The position numbers and the translations under genes are program-made. Below, piece by piece: positions 43,142 to 55,493 of a DNA stretch of 64,000 nucleotides (within the stretch, counting starts at the first letter, position 1; each line of letters begins with the position of its first letter). Origin of the DNA: Austropuccinia psidii (taxonomy: Eukaryota; Basidiomycota; Pucciniomycetes; Pucciniales; Sphaerophragmiaceae); the NCBI GenBank assembly GCA_023105745.1, contig JALGQZ010000011.1, positions 48,882,698 through 48,946,697 on the forward strand, read 5' to 3'. Under the pieces are notes generated by a model, which made no database searches, had not been told where the DNA came from, and saw only the letters and a list, made by a program, of their open reading frames with translations.

Positions 43142-44728
43142 TGTCACAACCATGGCAATTCACTCCCTTGGATCCCCATATGGCATATCAAGCCACAGCC
43201 CTTTTATGGCCAATTGGCCATATCCATCACCAGTGGCCAATATGGCCACGTCATCATCTCATGGACCATTTATGGCCATTTGTGTTTTGGGGCCTTCATG
43301 GCCCTTCACCTCAATCCAGCACCCATAGCGGCAATTTATGGCCAAATGGGTATTTCTGGTCATTTCCCTCAAAACCAGGGGAAATGGCCCAAATGGCTGT
43401 TTTTGGCCATTTGGGCTCATAATGCGCATTTGCGCATTTTTGCGCATTTTGCGCATTTTTGCGCATTTGCGCATTTTTGCGCATTTTGCGCACTTTTGCG
43501 CATTTGCGCACTTTTTGCGCATTTGCGCACTTTTTGCGCATTTGCGCACTTTTTGCGCATTTTGCGCACTTTTGCGCATTTTGCGCATTTGCGCATTTTT
43601 GCGCACTTTGACGCAAAGTGTCCAAAAGACACTTTCCCGCCTTTTGGGCCAGTTTTTGGCTCAGAACCCAAAAGTGGCCAAAAACCCCAAAAGGCCCAGA
43701 AACACCATTCCAAGCTCTGAAGCCATTACATCCATCCTTTTCCCTCTGCCTTTCCATCTCAAGACCTTTGGACGTAATCTTCTTGCCAATCAACCAATAT
43801 GCCATAAATGATGTTATATATCATTGTGCATCATTTTTCAACAGCAATTCAATGGTGGCAATATCAAATGTTCATTTCAACATTCCAACATCTCATCACG
43901 TCATCAAGGCACCCAATCATTCAGAGGAATCATCAAGGCTCAAGAGCAAGTGTTTCAGCGTCAAAGACCAATGACGCCATCAAGCAGTCATTGGTTATTC
44001 TCACTCCAAGTATTCATTCCAAGGGAATACTTTCAATTCATTCTCAAGTGTATTCAAGAGGCAATGCCAAAAGGAAGTTGTCAAGTGTCAAAGCTCCACT
44101 CAATCCATCTTGGCAACCATATTCATTTCAATACAGTCTGGATCCATCAAGACCTGTATTTCATTTTCAATCATGGGAAATTCATTCAACCCAATTCAAT
44201 TTCAATATTAGCCAGCTGTATCAATTCCCAAAAGAATCAATACAGCCTCAAGGATCAATACAGATCAGTTTTCAGCCTGAAGAACTCAAGCTCCCAACTT
44301 TTCACATATACCGGCTACCCTTTCCACCCTGGGGGGTTTTCCCCAGTTAATTAATATATTTTGATTTTATTTTATCTCTATTTTCTTTTCACTTTAGTTA
44401 AGCAAATACTGATATTATTAAGTCAGTCATTTAGCACCTTTCTCTTTCTCTTTCTTCGCCTGTCAATGGATATTTGGTGGTCATATCCTTACTAATTCCA
44501 TTATTCATTTTTGGCAGGTTGAAACAGTGATTAAGGACTTACTTGGTTGGCTCTTTGGCCATTTGGCTTCCCCTTCCTCTTTTGCATCTCATCTTGTACC
44601 TGCATATCTTTCAGAGGAATTCATTCTTATTATTTTTATTCTTTATTCTTTTGGAGTCTTCCAAGTGAGTTCCCTGATTGCTGAGTGCCAGGCCACTCTT
44701 GTATTTCTGTCCAAGAGCCCCTGTGACA
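43142..44728 (+). repeat. 3' LTR of chromovirus X (1587 bp)
   Basis: Identical by eye to the 5' LTR except for a 57-bp longer GCGCATTT array (43422-43614). Ends in TGTGACA followed by target copy ACTAC. Confidence 0.97.
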
Positions 44729-45619
44729 ACTACACAGCCCTCTTCTGATGTGTATGACATGTAGAATGCTGTGCAGAACCTGTATGGAAACCCAGTATTG
44801 AAGTATGAAAAAGCTTATTTGTCTGTTTGACACCTCATAATCATAGTTATGGGAAGATATCCCACAGTAAAAGTGTATTAACCAAGGTATGGGATTTTGA
44901 CCTTAAAGCTGCTATATCTTTGTCAGTTCTCATAATATTGAGCTCAACATTGGTCCATTGTGTAGCCCTGGATGAGAACTACATAATGGTACCTCATTTG
45001 GTATGGTTAATATCAAATATGGAAAAGGTAGGCCATGTTCAATTTTTGTTTTTCAGATATATGATTTTCTCTAAATATGTATTGAACTTATTTGTCCCAT
45101 GACTTTTTCTCTGGATGGGATATGTGAAATGGATTACGCTATAAGATAACCCTTATTTTTCTCTTTCCAAAAAGACCTCACTTGAAGTATCTCACACTAA
45201 AACCAAAGAAGTTGGATGGGAGGTGAATATTTTATTCACCCTCATTTGACCTTATTTTTTCCATAACTTCTGTAGTCTTGGTGCTAGCTCAGTTTGGCTA
45301 TTACCATTAGATAGCCCTGACCTAGAGGTTCAATTTGAATACCCATTGGCTGGGGTTAAGCCTCTTCCTCTGGATTTCAGATGGGAGGCAAAAATTAAGG
45401 TTTATGCTCAGCAACTTCTCTGAGCAGGAATAACTTTGTTATTCTTTGTCCTATGGTTAAGGGACTTGTATGTTTGGAGACAGGTGGTTTTCCTCTTTCT
45501 TTAAATACATTTTGAGCTTTTTTTGCTCAGCTCCATGTTTCCATGGTATTTTACTCTACCATTGCTATATGGTGTTTGGCTGTCATGCTTGTTCTCTGGC
45601 TTTGAGTTACAGGCTGACA
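44729..45619 (-). repeat. 3' LTR of element D, right part
   Basis: After the ACTAC duplication the sequence ACAGCCCTCTTCTGATGTG continues exactly where the left part stopped, when compared with B near 31378. It ends TTACAGGCTGACA at 45619. Confidence 0.88.
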
Positions 45620-47662
45620 TACCCTCCCTTCAAAAAAGGCTCATCATTGATGAGACTTCTCATCCCTCCTAGAGGCTCTGAATATTCTCAAGTGAAGGTT
45701 ACCATCTGGTATGGCATCTTCTGAAAACCATATGTCCTTATCTGCTGTCTGTTTTTTCAATCTGACCAGGTATTGCCTTTGTTCTTTACCATTCAGTCTG
45801 ATCTTCCTGGCCTTGATGATATTTTTCACAGGGCCAGGTGAGTCCTCCACTTCCACTATGCCTTGTGGAGTGTGGGTCTTGTTCCTGGAGAGGAGCTTAC
45901 CCTCTCCTCTCTGGAAGGAGGGTTTGACCAAACTTACTGGGAATACTGGGTGTACCTAGAGAATTCCTCTGTAAGTCTAACCTCTGCTGCATCTTTCCCT
46001 ATCAGCTTGATGATAGTGAAATTTCCTAAAAATTTGTCCCACATTTTCTTTGGTCCTTTGACGTTATTAAAGCTGAGAGTAGATACTAACACTTGGACCC
46101 TTCTTTGAAGTCTGGTTCCATGTGTGTTTTGTCATACCTCTAATTTTGGTACTCTTTAGCCTCAGCTATGCACTTGGCAGCTGTATCACATGTGATTGAA
46201 GTCTTTGGCTGTAGGGTGGATAGTAAGAAGATTTTTCTTCAAGTGATCCACAGGTAATAGGGGGTTCCACCCTTTTTCTACCATTGAGGGTGATTCCCTT
46301 GTGGTAGAGTGCTGGCTTGTGCTGTAAGAAAGCTGTACTTCTGGGAGGAGTGTGACCCAATCATGGGTGTATCCTTCATGGTCCTTATACTCCATGACAT
46401 ATGCACAGAATCTTTTAATTATGTCCTCCATTGTCTGGATCATCCTTTCAGATGTACCATCTGTCTGTGGATGATAAGCTGTAGAAAATGCAAGTGTTGT
46501 TCCAAGCATGTCATAGAGGTTTGTCCAAAATTCTGATTTGAGTTTTGGGTCCCTATCACTAATGATGATCTTAGGTACTCCACATGTGGATCTGATGTTA
46601 TTCCAGAATAACAAGGCTTTATCCATAGCTGTGCCCTCCTTGTGACATGGTAGGCACCTGCCACTTTTACTATACCTATCAGCTATGACTAGGAAAGCAC
46701 TGAAGCTTTCTTTGCCTCCTGGGAAAGGTGCTGTATTGGTATAGGGTACCTGTAAGCTTTTTTGTAGTTATTAAGAGCTCTGAAGTCCCCACAAAACCTA
46801 GATTTGCCATCATGCTAGGTGATAAGGACAGGAGTGGTGATTGCCACTATTTCATTGTGTCCTATCTTCCTGATGACATCTATTTCTATGATTTCATTGA
46901 TGTGTTTCTCCATTTCCTTCCTAGTTTCCAGACTTTCTGTGTATGGAGGTCTTTTCAGCATGGGTGGATAAGGTCTTTCCACATCTAGATATAATTCCAT
47001 ATCATGGCCTCTGATTTTTACTAAGGGTTCTTCACCAATGGAAAATTCTAGTCTATTTTTTCTCAGCATTTTCAGTCAACTAAGCTTCTGTTAACTGGTG
47101 ATGGTAGTGCTTAATTGGCCCTCTCTGAATTAATTCAGGAGTTCTTCCAGAGGGTAATGGGTAGATATTTGGTATATATCAAGTGAAAGCTTCTTTTCTT
47201 TCTTTGTACCAATGGTAATATGCCTGTTTTTACTATTGTAAATATCAATTCCATACATCCTCTGGTATTCTGTCCCCAGTAAAAGCCCTTGGATGTGGGC
47301 ATCTTCAAGCACAACAAACTCTGGATTGAGTCTTATATTACCTTTCCTATGTGGTATAACTATCTCTTTGATAATTTTCCCAATGGATTTCATCTTCCTG
47401 GATTCACGTTTTAATTTATTTGCCTTGGTTGGCAACAGTTGTGTTTCCTAATTTCAGAAGTGACCATCCAGATAGGCTCTGGCCACTATTGAGAAGTGTG
47501 CACCACTTTCAATGATCAATGGGTGTTAAGCATTGCCAATAAAAACAGTCATCTTTGTGGCTTTCCCATGTCTATATGCCATTCCTTTAGTTGGTGTTAC
47601 TAGGAATGTTTGTGCATCTTTTGTGTTCAAAAAAGCTTTTGTTTGCAGTATCTTGTGGCAAT
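45620..47662 (-). pseudogene. pol: pol of Ty3/gypsy element D, internally deleted
   Basis: Minus strand, upstream to downstream. At 47130-47435 is the end of the protease domain (LLLGTEYQRMYGIDIYNSKN). At 46815-47069 is the start of RT (RGHDMELYLDVERPYPP, then ITTPVLIT and GDFRALNNY near 46770). The sequence then jumps, at about 46733, to the integrase core ([22 protein letters not shown] near 46540-46580 and [19 protein letters not shown] near 46440-46500). The RT catalytic part, RNase H and integrase zinc domain are missing. Near 45644-45931 is a chromodomain-like end (KNIIKARKIRLNGKEQ...QYLVRLKKQTADKD). A purine-rich GAAGGGAGGGTA abuts the LTR at 45620-45631. The element is truncated at 47662, before gag. 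Confidence 0.82.
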
Positions 47663-48109
47663 GGATTGGTATAATAATAAATCCTAATCATTTTGTATGA
47701 ACTCAAGAATCATTTTTAATATAGTTTAACATTTTCATTTAAAAAAAATACAAAATCTCCTTTTTGAAGCCATTCTTCCCAAGTTTTCATTCTAATTTTA
47801 ACTTTTTTTTTCTGTTAATTTTCAATTTAAATCCTATTTTGAAAAATAAATCCCAAAATCAGCCTACCTCTCATAAGCTCTAGTAGGAATTTTCACTTAA
47901 TTTTTTCTGATGTCTTTTGCAATTTTTTAGGAAAAAAACCCAAACAAATGGGTTTTTTTGGCATATTCTCACTTTCAATACCTCTGGCAGGCCTCGCAAC
48001 TTGAAAGCCATTTTAAGAGTTTTCTATATTATTTTATTTTAACTTTTTTGTTTGAAAAAACAAGGAATAATAGTAAATTTTTCTTTTCGATTTTTTTCTT
48101 GCTTGCTCT
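47663..48109. other. flank between element D and the minisatellite
   Basis: AT-rich, no gene. A degenerate first satellite unit (CAATACCTCTGGCAGG) is visible near 47977-47995. Confidence 0.5.
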
Positions 48110-50140
48110 CACTTTATGTACTTTTATTATTTTCTTCAAAAAAACCAAGTATTTTTTATTTCTATTGCTTGCACTCACTCTCAGTAGCTCCAGGAGGTAC
48201 TTTTTTAATTTCTTGCAAAAAAAAAAAAACAAAAAAAGTAAGTTTTTTTTTCTCTTTTGCTCGCTCTGGCTATCAGTACCTCTAGGAGGTACTTTAATCA
48301 ATTTTTTCTGATTTTTTTTTAAAAAAGAAGTAATTCTTTTGTGTTTTTGCTGGCTCTGGCTATCAGTACCTCTAGGAGGTACTTTATTTGATTAATTTTT
48401 TATTTTTTTTTAGTTTTTTTTAATTTCTTTCCAAAAAACAAAAAAAAAGGTAAGTTTTTTTTGTGCTTTTTTTCGTTCTGGCTATCAGTACCTCTAAAAG
48501 GTACTTCAAACAATTGAATCTTATTTTTTTATTTTTTTTATATCTTTTTTAAAGCAAGCAAAAAAACAAAAGAAAAGTAGGTTTTTTTCAGTGTTTTTGC
48601 TTGCTCTGGCTATCAGTACCTCTAGGAGGTACTTTATTTAATTAATTTGTAATTTTTAATTTCTTTCAAAAAATCAAAAAAAAAGTTTGTTTTTTTTCTC
48701 TCTCTGGCTCTCAGTACCTCTAAGAGTTACTCTAATTAAATATTTTCTATTTTATTTTTGGTTTTTTTTTTGTAACTTCTTTAAAAAAACAAAAAAAAAC
48801 AAGTTTTTTTTACTTTTTTTGCTTGCTCTGGCTGTCAGTACCTCTAGGAGGTACTATATTTCATTAAGTTTCATTTTTTATGTCTTTTATTATTTTTTTA
48901 ATTTCTTTCAAAAACCCAAAAAAAGTAAGTTTTTTGGTTCTTTTGATTTCTCTGGCTATCAGTACCTCTAGAAGGTACTTCAAACAATTAAATTTTATCT
49001 TTTTATTTATTGTAGTTTTCAACTTTAAAAAAAAAGCAAAAAAAAAGTAAGTTTTTTTTAGTGTTTTTTGCTTGCTCTGGCTCTAAGTACCTCTAGGAGG
49101 TATTTTATTTAATTAATTTTTATTTTTCAATTTCTTTCAAAAAAATCAAAAAAAGGGTAAGTTTTTTTTTATTCTTTTCCTTGCTCTGCCTCTCAATACC
49201 TCTAAGAGTTGCTCTAATCAATAATTTTTTATTTTTTTATTTTCTTTTCTTTTTTTTAATTTCTTTAAAAAATACAAAAAAAAGGTAAGCGTTTTTGCTT
49301 TCTCTGGGCCTCATTACCTCTAGGAAGTACTTTAATTACTTATTTCTTTGTATTTTTTTTTAATTTGTTTCAAAAAAAAAAGAAAGTTTTTTTTGTTATT
49401 TTGCTCTCTCTGGCTCAGTAGCTCTAGGAGGTACTTTAATTAATTATTTGTTATTTCTTTTTAGTTTTTTTAATTTATTTGAAAAAAAAAACATATAAAA
49501 GTAGGTTTTTTTATGTTTCTTTGCTTTCTCTGCCTCTCAGTAACTTTAGGAAGTACTTTATTCAATTAATTTTGAATTCCTTTCTAAAAAAACAATAAAT
49601 AAAGTAAGTTTATTGTTTGTTCTTTTGCTTGCTCTGGCTTTCAGTACCTCTAAGAGCTACTATGATTAATTATTTTTTTATGTTTTTTTTTTTACTTTTT
49701 TTAAATTTCTTTAAAAAAACAAACAAAAAGTAAGTTTTTTTTGCTCTTTTCCTTTCTCTGGAAATCAGTACCTCTAGAAGTTACTTCAATAAATTAAATT
49801 TTATTTTTTTTGAAAAAAATATACTAAAAGATTTCTAACCTTTTTTTGGATCTCTTGCTCATTCTTACTCTCAGGACCTCTTAATGGTACTTAATTTAAT
49901 TTATTTCTATTTTTTTTTAGTTTTTATTTTAATTAATTTAAAAAAACAAAAAAATGTGAGTTAATTTTTTATTTTATTTTTCTCACTCTCACCCTCAGTA
50001 CCTCTAGGAGGTATTTTTATTAATTTCTCATTTTTTAAAGCCTTTTGTTATTTTATTTAAAAAAAAGAAAATTCAAGCTTTCTTACTCTTACTCTTGCTT
50101 TATCGCACTATTAGTACCTCTAGGAAGTATTTTTTAAGTA
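48110..50140. repeat. minisatellite of about 18 units (90-130 bp) with a hairpin core
   Basis: Each unit has a T-rich stretch, GCTCTGGCTATCAGTACCTC, TAGGAGGTACTTTAATTAATT, another T-run, TTTCTTTCAAAAAA, an A-run and GTAAGTTTTTT. Core copies lie near 48187, 48277, 48366, 48489, 48619, 48714, 48838, 48961, 49087, 49196, 49315, 49421, 49540, 49646, 49768, 49877, 49996 and 50113. AGTACCTC-TAG-GAGGTACT forms an 8-bp hairpin with a 3-nt loop. Unit divergence is moderate. ORFs here are repeat-driven. Confidence 0.88.
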
Positions 50141-51779
50141 TTTTATTACCTCCTTGAACAAATAGAATTTTTTACCCAAGTAAGAAGCATAAAAAATGAG
50201 TTACTGAGGCTGTTGAAAGAAAAGGAAAATTGCAGGGCAAGTGAAATCTTTTTTATAATTCTTATTTAATAAAGTTAGAATTAACTCTTGGAAGTATTAT
50301 ATAGCTATCAGTGGCCTTATAAGATCTGTGACTGTATCATATACTGAATAGGTGAAGCTTATAGGTGTTTCCCACCATAGAATATAATATTTCCAACATT
50401 GCATTCCAATTTTATGAAATTATATGAATCTGATTTATTCTATTAAATACCTTTTTAGAAAATAATCAAAAGCTCATACCATCCACCTCAAAAGCCCCCC
50501 ATAATTCACATGATAATGCTAATGATTCTTCTGAATTATCTAATGTTCCCCTCACAAGAGTAGCAAGAAGAATTTACAAAATAGAAATTTATTAATCCAG
50601 AAATATGAAAATCATTAAATTCTAAGGAAATTTTCATTTTCAAAGAATTATTATCAACTTCACACTATTTCCTCAAAGTCCACCCTTGTCTTTTCCCAAA
50701 ATGAAACTTTAATTGCCATAATTGACTTTTTACCATTTTCACAATTTACTCCAGAAGATCAAATTGAATATAATCACCTTTCACACACCTTATTTCAAGA
50801 GAAAAAATATTTACAGCAATTGGAAATCAATAAGAAAATGCTCTTGGATGGCAGAAATCAATGACAAAGGATGAAAGCATTGTATTATATGGATTGACAA
50901 GTAAGATCAAAAAAATATTCAAGATTGGAATGATCGGGCACAAATGCTAGCCAGGGTAGGACTTCACCTTTCAAAAGTATTTCAACATAAAGCCTCTGGA
51001 CTCTTTCTTGAAGCACAACAAAAACTTCTCAATAATGGGCTTCCATCTTTTTTTCAATACTGTTCATGATAATGTAACTCCTCAAGACTTTTCATAATCT
51101 TTAACCTTTACCAAAAATTAATTTTCCAATAAGCCACATTAAGACTTTGATTCTTCAACAGTGGCAGTTGAATGGTTGATGAAAGGTAATAAAATCAATT
51201 CATAAATAAATAAAAATCCAACCCAGAAAGTATCAAATGGGTGTTTTATATTTCCTGACAATAACTTTGCAGTTGATTTTTTCTCAAACTAATTGAATAT
51301 TTCAAATCATTGGGAGGGCCAAGGATTTTATTCATTATACTGAAATATCTATTTATATGAGTACTGATACATGCTTTGCCCTTTCTGTGCAGGTTTCCAA
51401 AATATTAGAAATATTTTCTACTTCCAATAATATAAAATCTGATAATGTTTGTCATATTAACTAGTGTTTTTATTTTAGTATTCAAGATATTAATCTCCAC
51501 TCATAGCTATAAAATCCTGTATATACTAAGTAAATAACCACTAATTACTATTGAATTTTACAAAAAATATGAAATTAGAATACCCTATGGATTCCAAAAA
51601 ACATCTTGGGGTTTTAGCTTGAATTGAATTGTGGAACACCAAATAAGTACTTCACATATTTTTCATTGTAAAGTTATTTAAGTCCAAAATACATTTAAAT
51701 ATTGTATTTATAACATCAATTCTTGTTAATTAAATTCATAATGGACTCAAGCACTGTTGCTGACCGATTATATTGTAAC
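50141..51779. other. AT-rich stretch with weak coding traces
   Basis: Nothing recognised. A plus-strand frame at about 50925-51065 (DWNDRAQMLARVGLHLSKVF, then FLEAQQKLLNNGLPSFF) looks protein-like but has no family match I can name. It may be a decayed transposon gene. Confidence 0.35.
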
Positions 51780-53084
51780 ATTCCAATGGTAAGCTCATGT
51801 TATTTTTTGATCATTTTGAGAATTTAATTGAAGACTCAGCTTGCACTCTTCAAAATAACTCTGTGTTTTTAATTTCTTTTCCTCAAAATTCAATTCCTTC
51901 TCATTTTTCTCCCTTTCAAAAGATATTTCTATTTGTTTCTGGATTTCAGCCTTCTCAAGTCACTTAATTTCAACCTCCTTCTCCTCTTTCCGCTTCATTT
52001 TCTCCCAATCCCATCTTGCAATCTCACTTTCATTCCATGCTATTCAAAATAATAATCTCAGATGACTTATACTTACAGTTATCAAAATTATTACTACTCA
52101 CCCTCATGGCCTGCATTCAATACAGATGTATATGATGACATGGAGTGATTTCCATATTTTTTTTGATGAACCACTCTTGGGATTCAAATTCTTTAATTAT
52201 TCACGTTTGATAGTACCTTTAGAGGGTGTAAAAAAGATAGGATTCATAGATTACTCCGCTTTTCCATCCTTGTTCAAACCATCAGTAATATCCATAATAA
52301 AAGTCAGATCAATCTGTGAGGTTACTGAATGAGTATGCTTCTTTCCTCTATTCATCTGAATTACAAAAAGTTTAGAAGAATGTGAGAAATAATTTAAAAG
52401 AGTCATAACATACAGAATTTTCTTGTTCTTGATCCTCTTCTAAAAACCCATAAGCGTATATATAATCATTTTCATTATCATTTGGGTTTGATTGGGAGAT
52501 ATTTGCATCTTTTAACTAATAATCTACCAATTAATTTTAGTCTTATCTGGAAATATAAAGAAGATATCACATACTTCATCATTATCCAAAGACTTACAAA
52601 CCTCAATTGAATCTATATTTGGCAGATTACAACTGGCAATTGGTGTTATATTTGGCTTTTTACCAAAAAGCTCATCCATTTGCTGATAGCATGGGCAAAG
52701 ACTTTCCAGTTTTTGAGCCATTGTATAAATTCCCTTTTTGTTGTTATCATCAGTAACTCCAGCCCCAGTGGAGCTTTGGAAATTCTTTGTTGAAATATAT
52801 TTATTTTTGTCATTGTTCCATTGATCTTGCATATTTTTTGGTGTAAGCTTCAATCTACTTTTCAATCTCTTGTTGACTTCATTTTCCATCAATTGAAATC
52901 AAACCTGCTTTGATAATGTTGGGCATCCCACTGAGGTCTTTCCATAAGTGCCAAAAAAGGCCTTGAAATTCTTCTTTACTTTGAGCCAGTTTATTATAGC
53001 AAAATAATCATAATTTGTAAGCTTACCAGAGGATTTTGAATCAGCCTTAGATACATTTTCAGATGAGTTTTGTTTTGGTGGCAT
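51780..53084 (-). pseudogene. SANT/Myb-like DNA-binding protein gene, rust type, decayed
   Basis: Starts at ATG 53084 (MPPKQNSSENVSKADSKSSG). The first 60 residues resemble the SANT/Myb-like fold (LTNYDYFAIINWLKVKKNF...FFGTYGKTSVG). After one in-frame TGA (52896-52898) the same frame continues to 52524 with NMQDQWNNDKNKYISTKNFQ, SSTGAGVTDDN, QKLESLCPCYQQMDELFGKK and PNITPIA. The CPC...M..LFGKKPN signature is one I associate with an expanded rust-fungus family. Downstream (about 51800-52060) there is a Glu/Lys-rich coiled-coil trace in broken frames (IQKQIEISFEREKNEKEL). A link to Harbinger-type transposons, which encode SANT-like partner proteins, is possible but unproven. Confidence 0.65.
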
Positions 53085-53561
53085 TGTATAGCAATTTCAA
53101 TGGATAATATCAATGTGGAAGATAACTGAAAGGTTGTAGATTTTTTTCACTTCAATTTTAATTCATTCCAAAGATTAGAATTCCTGATTTTGAGGCTTGT
53201 TTTGGAACCTAACCTCACTTGTCTATGAAATACCAAGATTTAATTTATATCAAAATTCATGCATTCAAAGTTCAATATTACATGTTATTCCACTCCAAAA
53301 AATTGATATTTCTTAATATTTTTTTAGCTCAAGATCCCACATGAAATTGACTCAATGTTTTTCAGCTCTGAGGGGGGCTATCTATTATTTCTGAAATATT
53401 AAAATTTAATTACTTTCTTTCATTTATTTTATATATATATATTTATGTAAATTAATTGATAAGATTAATTTTCAAGTTCATTTAATTAATTTGAAAATTC
53501 ATCAAAGATAATCAGATCTTACAAATTTTTTGATAAAATGATTTATTAATCAAAAATAAAT
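53085..53561. other. AT-rich flank, no gene seen
   Basis: No coding signal. The five bases before element C are TAAAT, against GGAAT on its other side. Confidence 0.5.
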
Positions 53562-55482
53562 TGTAATATTTGTCTATGAGACTGTTAATAATATTACTAT
53601 TAATCAACAGTACTATGACTGTTCTTATGAAATATAATAATAAAAATTATTAAAGCCACAATTGAATAATTAAAGAATTCATTATTTCTTTTACTTGTTA
53701 TACACTACTAGTTATTATAACAGTAAGCAGTAATTGTCTACTAGAATCAATTACAAGAAGTATTTAATAGTAAACTTCTTTATTAAAATAATAAAATTAT
53801 TTTAATGTAGAATTATGTTTTTCAAGAATGATTTTAAATAAAATTCTTGAAGAAAACAATTACTAGATAAAAACTTGAAGAATTGAGATGAATCACTCAC
53901 TAATACTCCAAAGAACTTATTAAAGATGAAAGTAGAGAGATTTGACAGATAATTGTGGATTTAAAAGATCAAAAATGGATATATAAAAGTGTTACAGCAA
54001 TAGATGATTGATTTCTATTATTTAATTTCTTTCTGATTGATTCTGAAATATTCAAAACACTTAAGAAAAGATTTAACTACTACCTACTTGTTGGTAATAA
54101 AGGTATAATTGAATAATGTGATGATTTGGAAAAAACAGCAAGAGGAGGCCTCTTTTAGGTTAACAACAGCTCACGGAGGCATGCCATAGAGAAAACTGAA
54201 AAACCAGTGAGTGATAAAACAATGAACCTTTTTGGATTATTGATTGCATCATCTGTTGTCATGTAAGATTATCATAATTACTTAATTGAAGCTTTTACAT
54301 GACTACCAACCCATTTATGATTGAAAATAAAAGAAGTAACAACTGTAAATCTTCTTTTATTCCAAAATAATCATTTATTTCTCAAAGTTTTCAATTTTAT
54401 TGGAAATTTCATCACAGAGTTTATTTTCTGTTAATTTTTAAAGATTCAGTATTTCACGTGGAATCATCAAAAATGGACTGTAAGCAAAACTTTTAATTTT
54501 ACTTCTAGAAGTATCATTATTTTTGGTTTTTATATGAATTATACAGTTCTTAATTGGTCCTGAAAGTTTCAGAAAGATTAATTAATAATTGTATTTTTAA
54601 TGAATTTTTGAAGTTCTTACCTCATTTCTACATAGAATTGCAAATAGCACTATATGGCTGGTTGCTATGAGGTAAATCAATGGATACTAGTCCAAAAAGT
54701 GTTTTAATTACTCTTTTGGAGTTTATCAATGGAAATTAATTAAGAATTGAGATGGCTACAGGAGTCTAAGTTTCTCTTTACCTCCTTGGCACGTCAAAAT
54801 AGCAGCTTATTTGCAATTTTCTTATGATATAATGAAGTTTTGACTTGGTAACCTGGTTCCCAAAAGTTTTTAGTTTACTAATTGAGCCAAGAGCAGCCAT
54901 GGAACCAAACTTTAGAGATTTCCATGCCTCAGAGGCCTCAGAAGTTGGGTACCCTGGCTCTCTTTGATGTCTTTTGTCCCCCTTGACTATTTTTTACATC
55001 AAAAATAGAAATTCAGGCTTCAAGTGAGATATCCACTATGGGTGTACCAAAAGTGTATGTAAGAATACCATAATATTAAGTGCCACAAACATGCATAACA
55101 CTATTTGTAGTGTATATGTAACATGGGATTTCTCACATTTTCATTATTTTGGCATGAAATTGAGAAAAACAAAAATTTTCATGGATCTTTTATATGGTAT
55201 TGATGATGTGGTATTGAAGTATCTTCCATATTACCACCTCAAAGAGTTGATTTGAGCTTATTCACTCTATGTAGCTACCCTAGGTGAAATTTTGCCTAGA
55301 ATCCAAATCTGGCCTTAAATCCATGGATTTACTTACTCAATGAAAAGGTATTCATCTTTTCTGAAATCAAAAATGATTAATTTTGAATATATGCATGACT
55401 TATGGGTTATTCATAGTTCAGAATTCATTTTCAAGATAATTGTAGCCTATTTGGGTATGTAAAATATACCTCAAGGCCCACA
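53562..55482 (-). repeat. 3' LTR of element C (1921 bp)
   Basis: Plus-strand ends TGTAATATTTGTC and CTCAAGGCCCACA. Same family as 61915-63825 and, inverted, the solo LTR 26083-28006. Confidence 0.9.
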
Positions 55483-55493
55483 TTCCCTTCTAC
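55483..55493 (-). promoter_or_regulatory. polypurine tract of element C
   Basis: The minus strand reads AGAAGGGAA directly before the LTR start TGTGGGCC. Confidence 0.65.

Larger units (their letters stand above)
34976..44728 (+). mobile_element. Ty3/gypsy chromovirus 'X', complete and probably recent
   Basis: 9753-bp plus-strand element: 5' LTR 34976-36505, leader, gag 37278-38615, pol to 42331, 3' untranslated region, polypurine tract, 3' LTR 43142-44728. It is flanked by ACTAC on both sides (34971-34975 and 44729-44733). The LTRs look identical outside a TGCGCA repeat array, and gag and pol are uninterrupted, so the insertion is recent and the copy may be autonomous. It sits inside the 3' LTR of element D. 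Confidence 0.97.

Noticed and set aside
42659..43720. 353-codon plus-strand ORF
   Set aside because: It starts in the X 3' untranslated region and runs through the LTR repeat array; no domain, and its downstream half is shared with the LTR ORFs.
48029..48971. ORFs and GTAAGT motifs inside the minisatellite that could be read as genes with introns
   Set aside because: Both come from the repeated A-run/GTAAGT/T-run unit; frames change from unit to unit.
48110..50140. CRISPR-like array
   Set aside because: Spacing of repeats is irregular, spacers are homopolymer-rich and related to each other, and the genome is eukaryotic.
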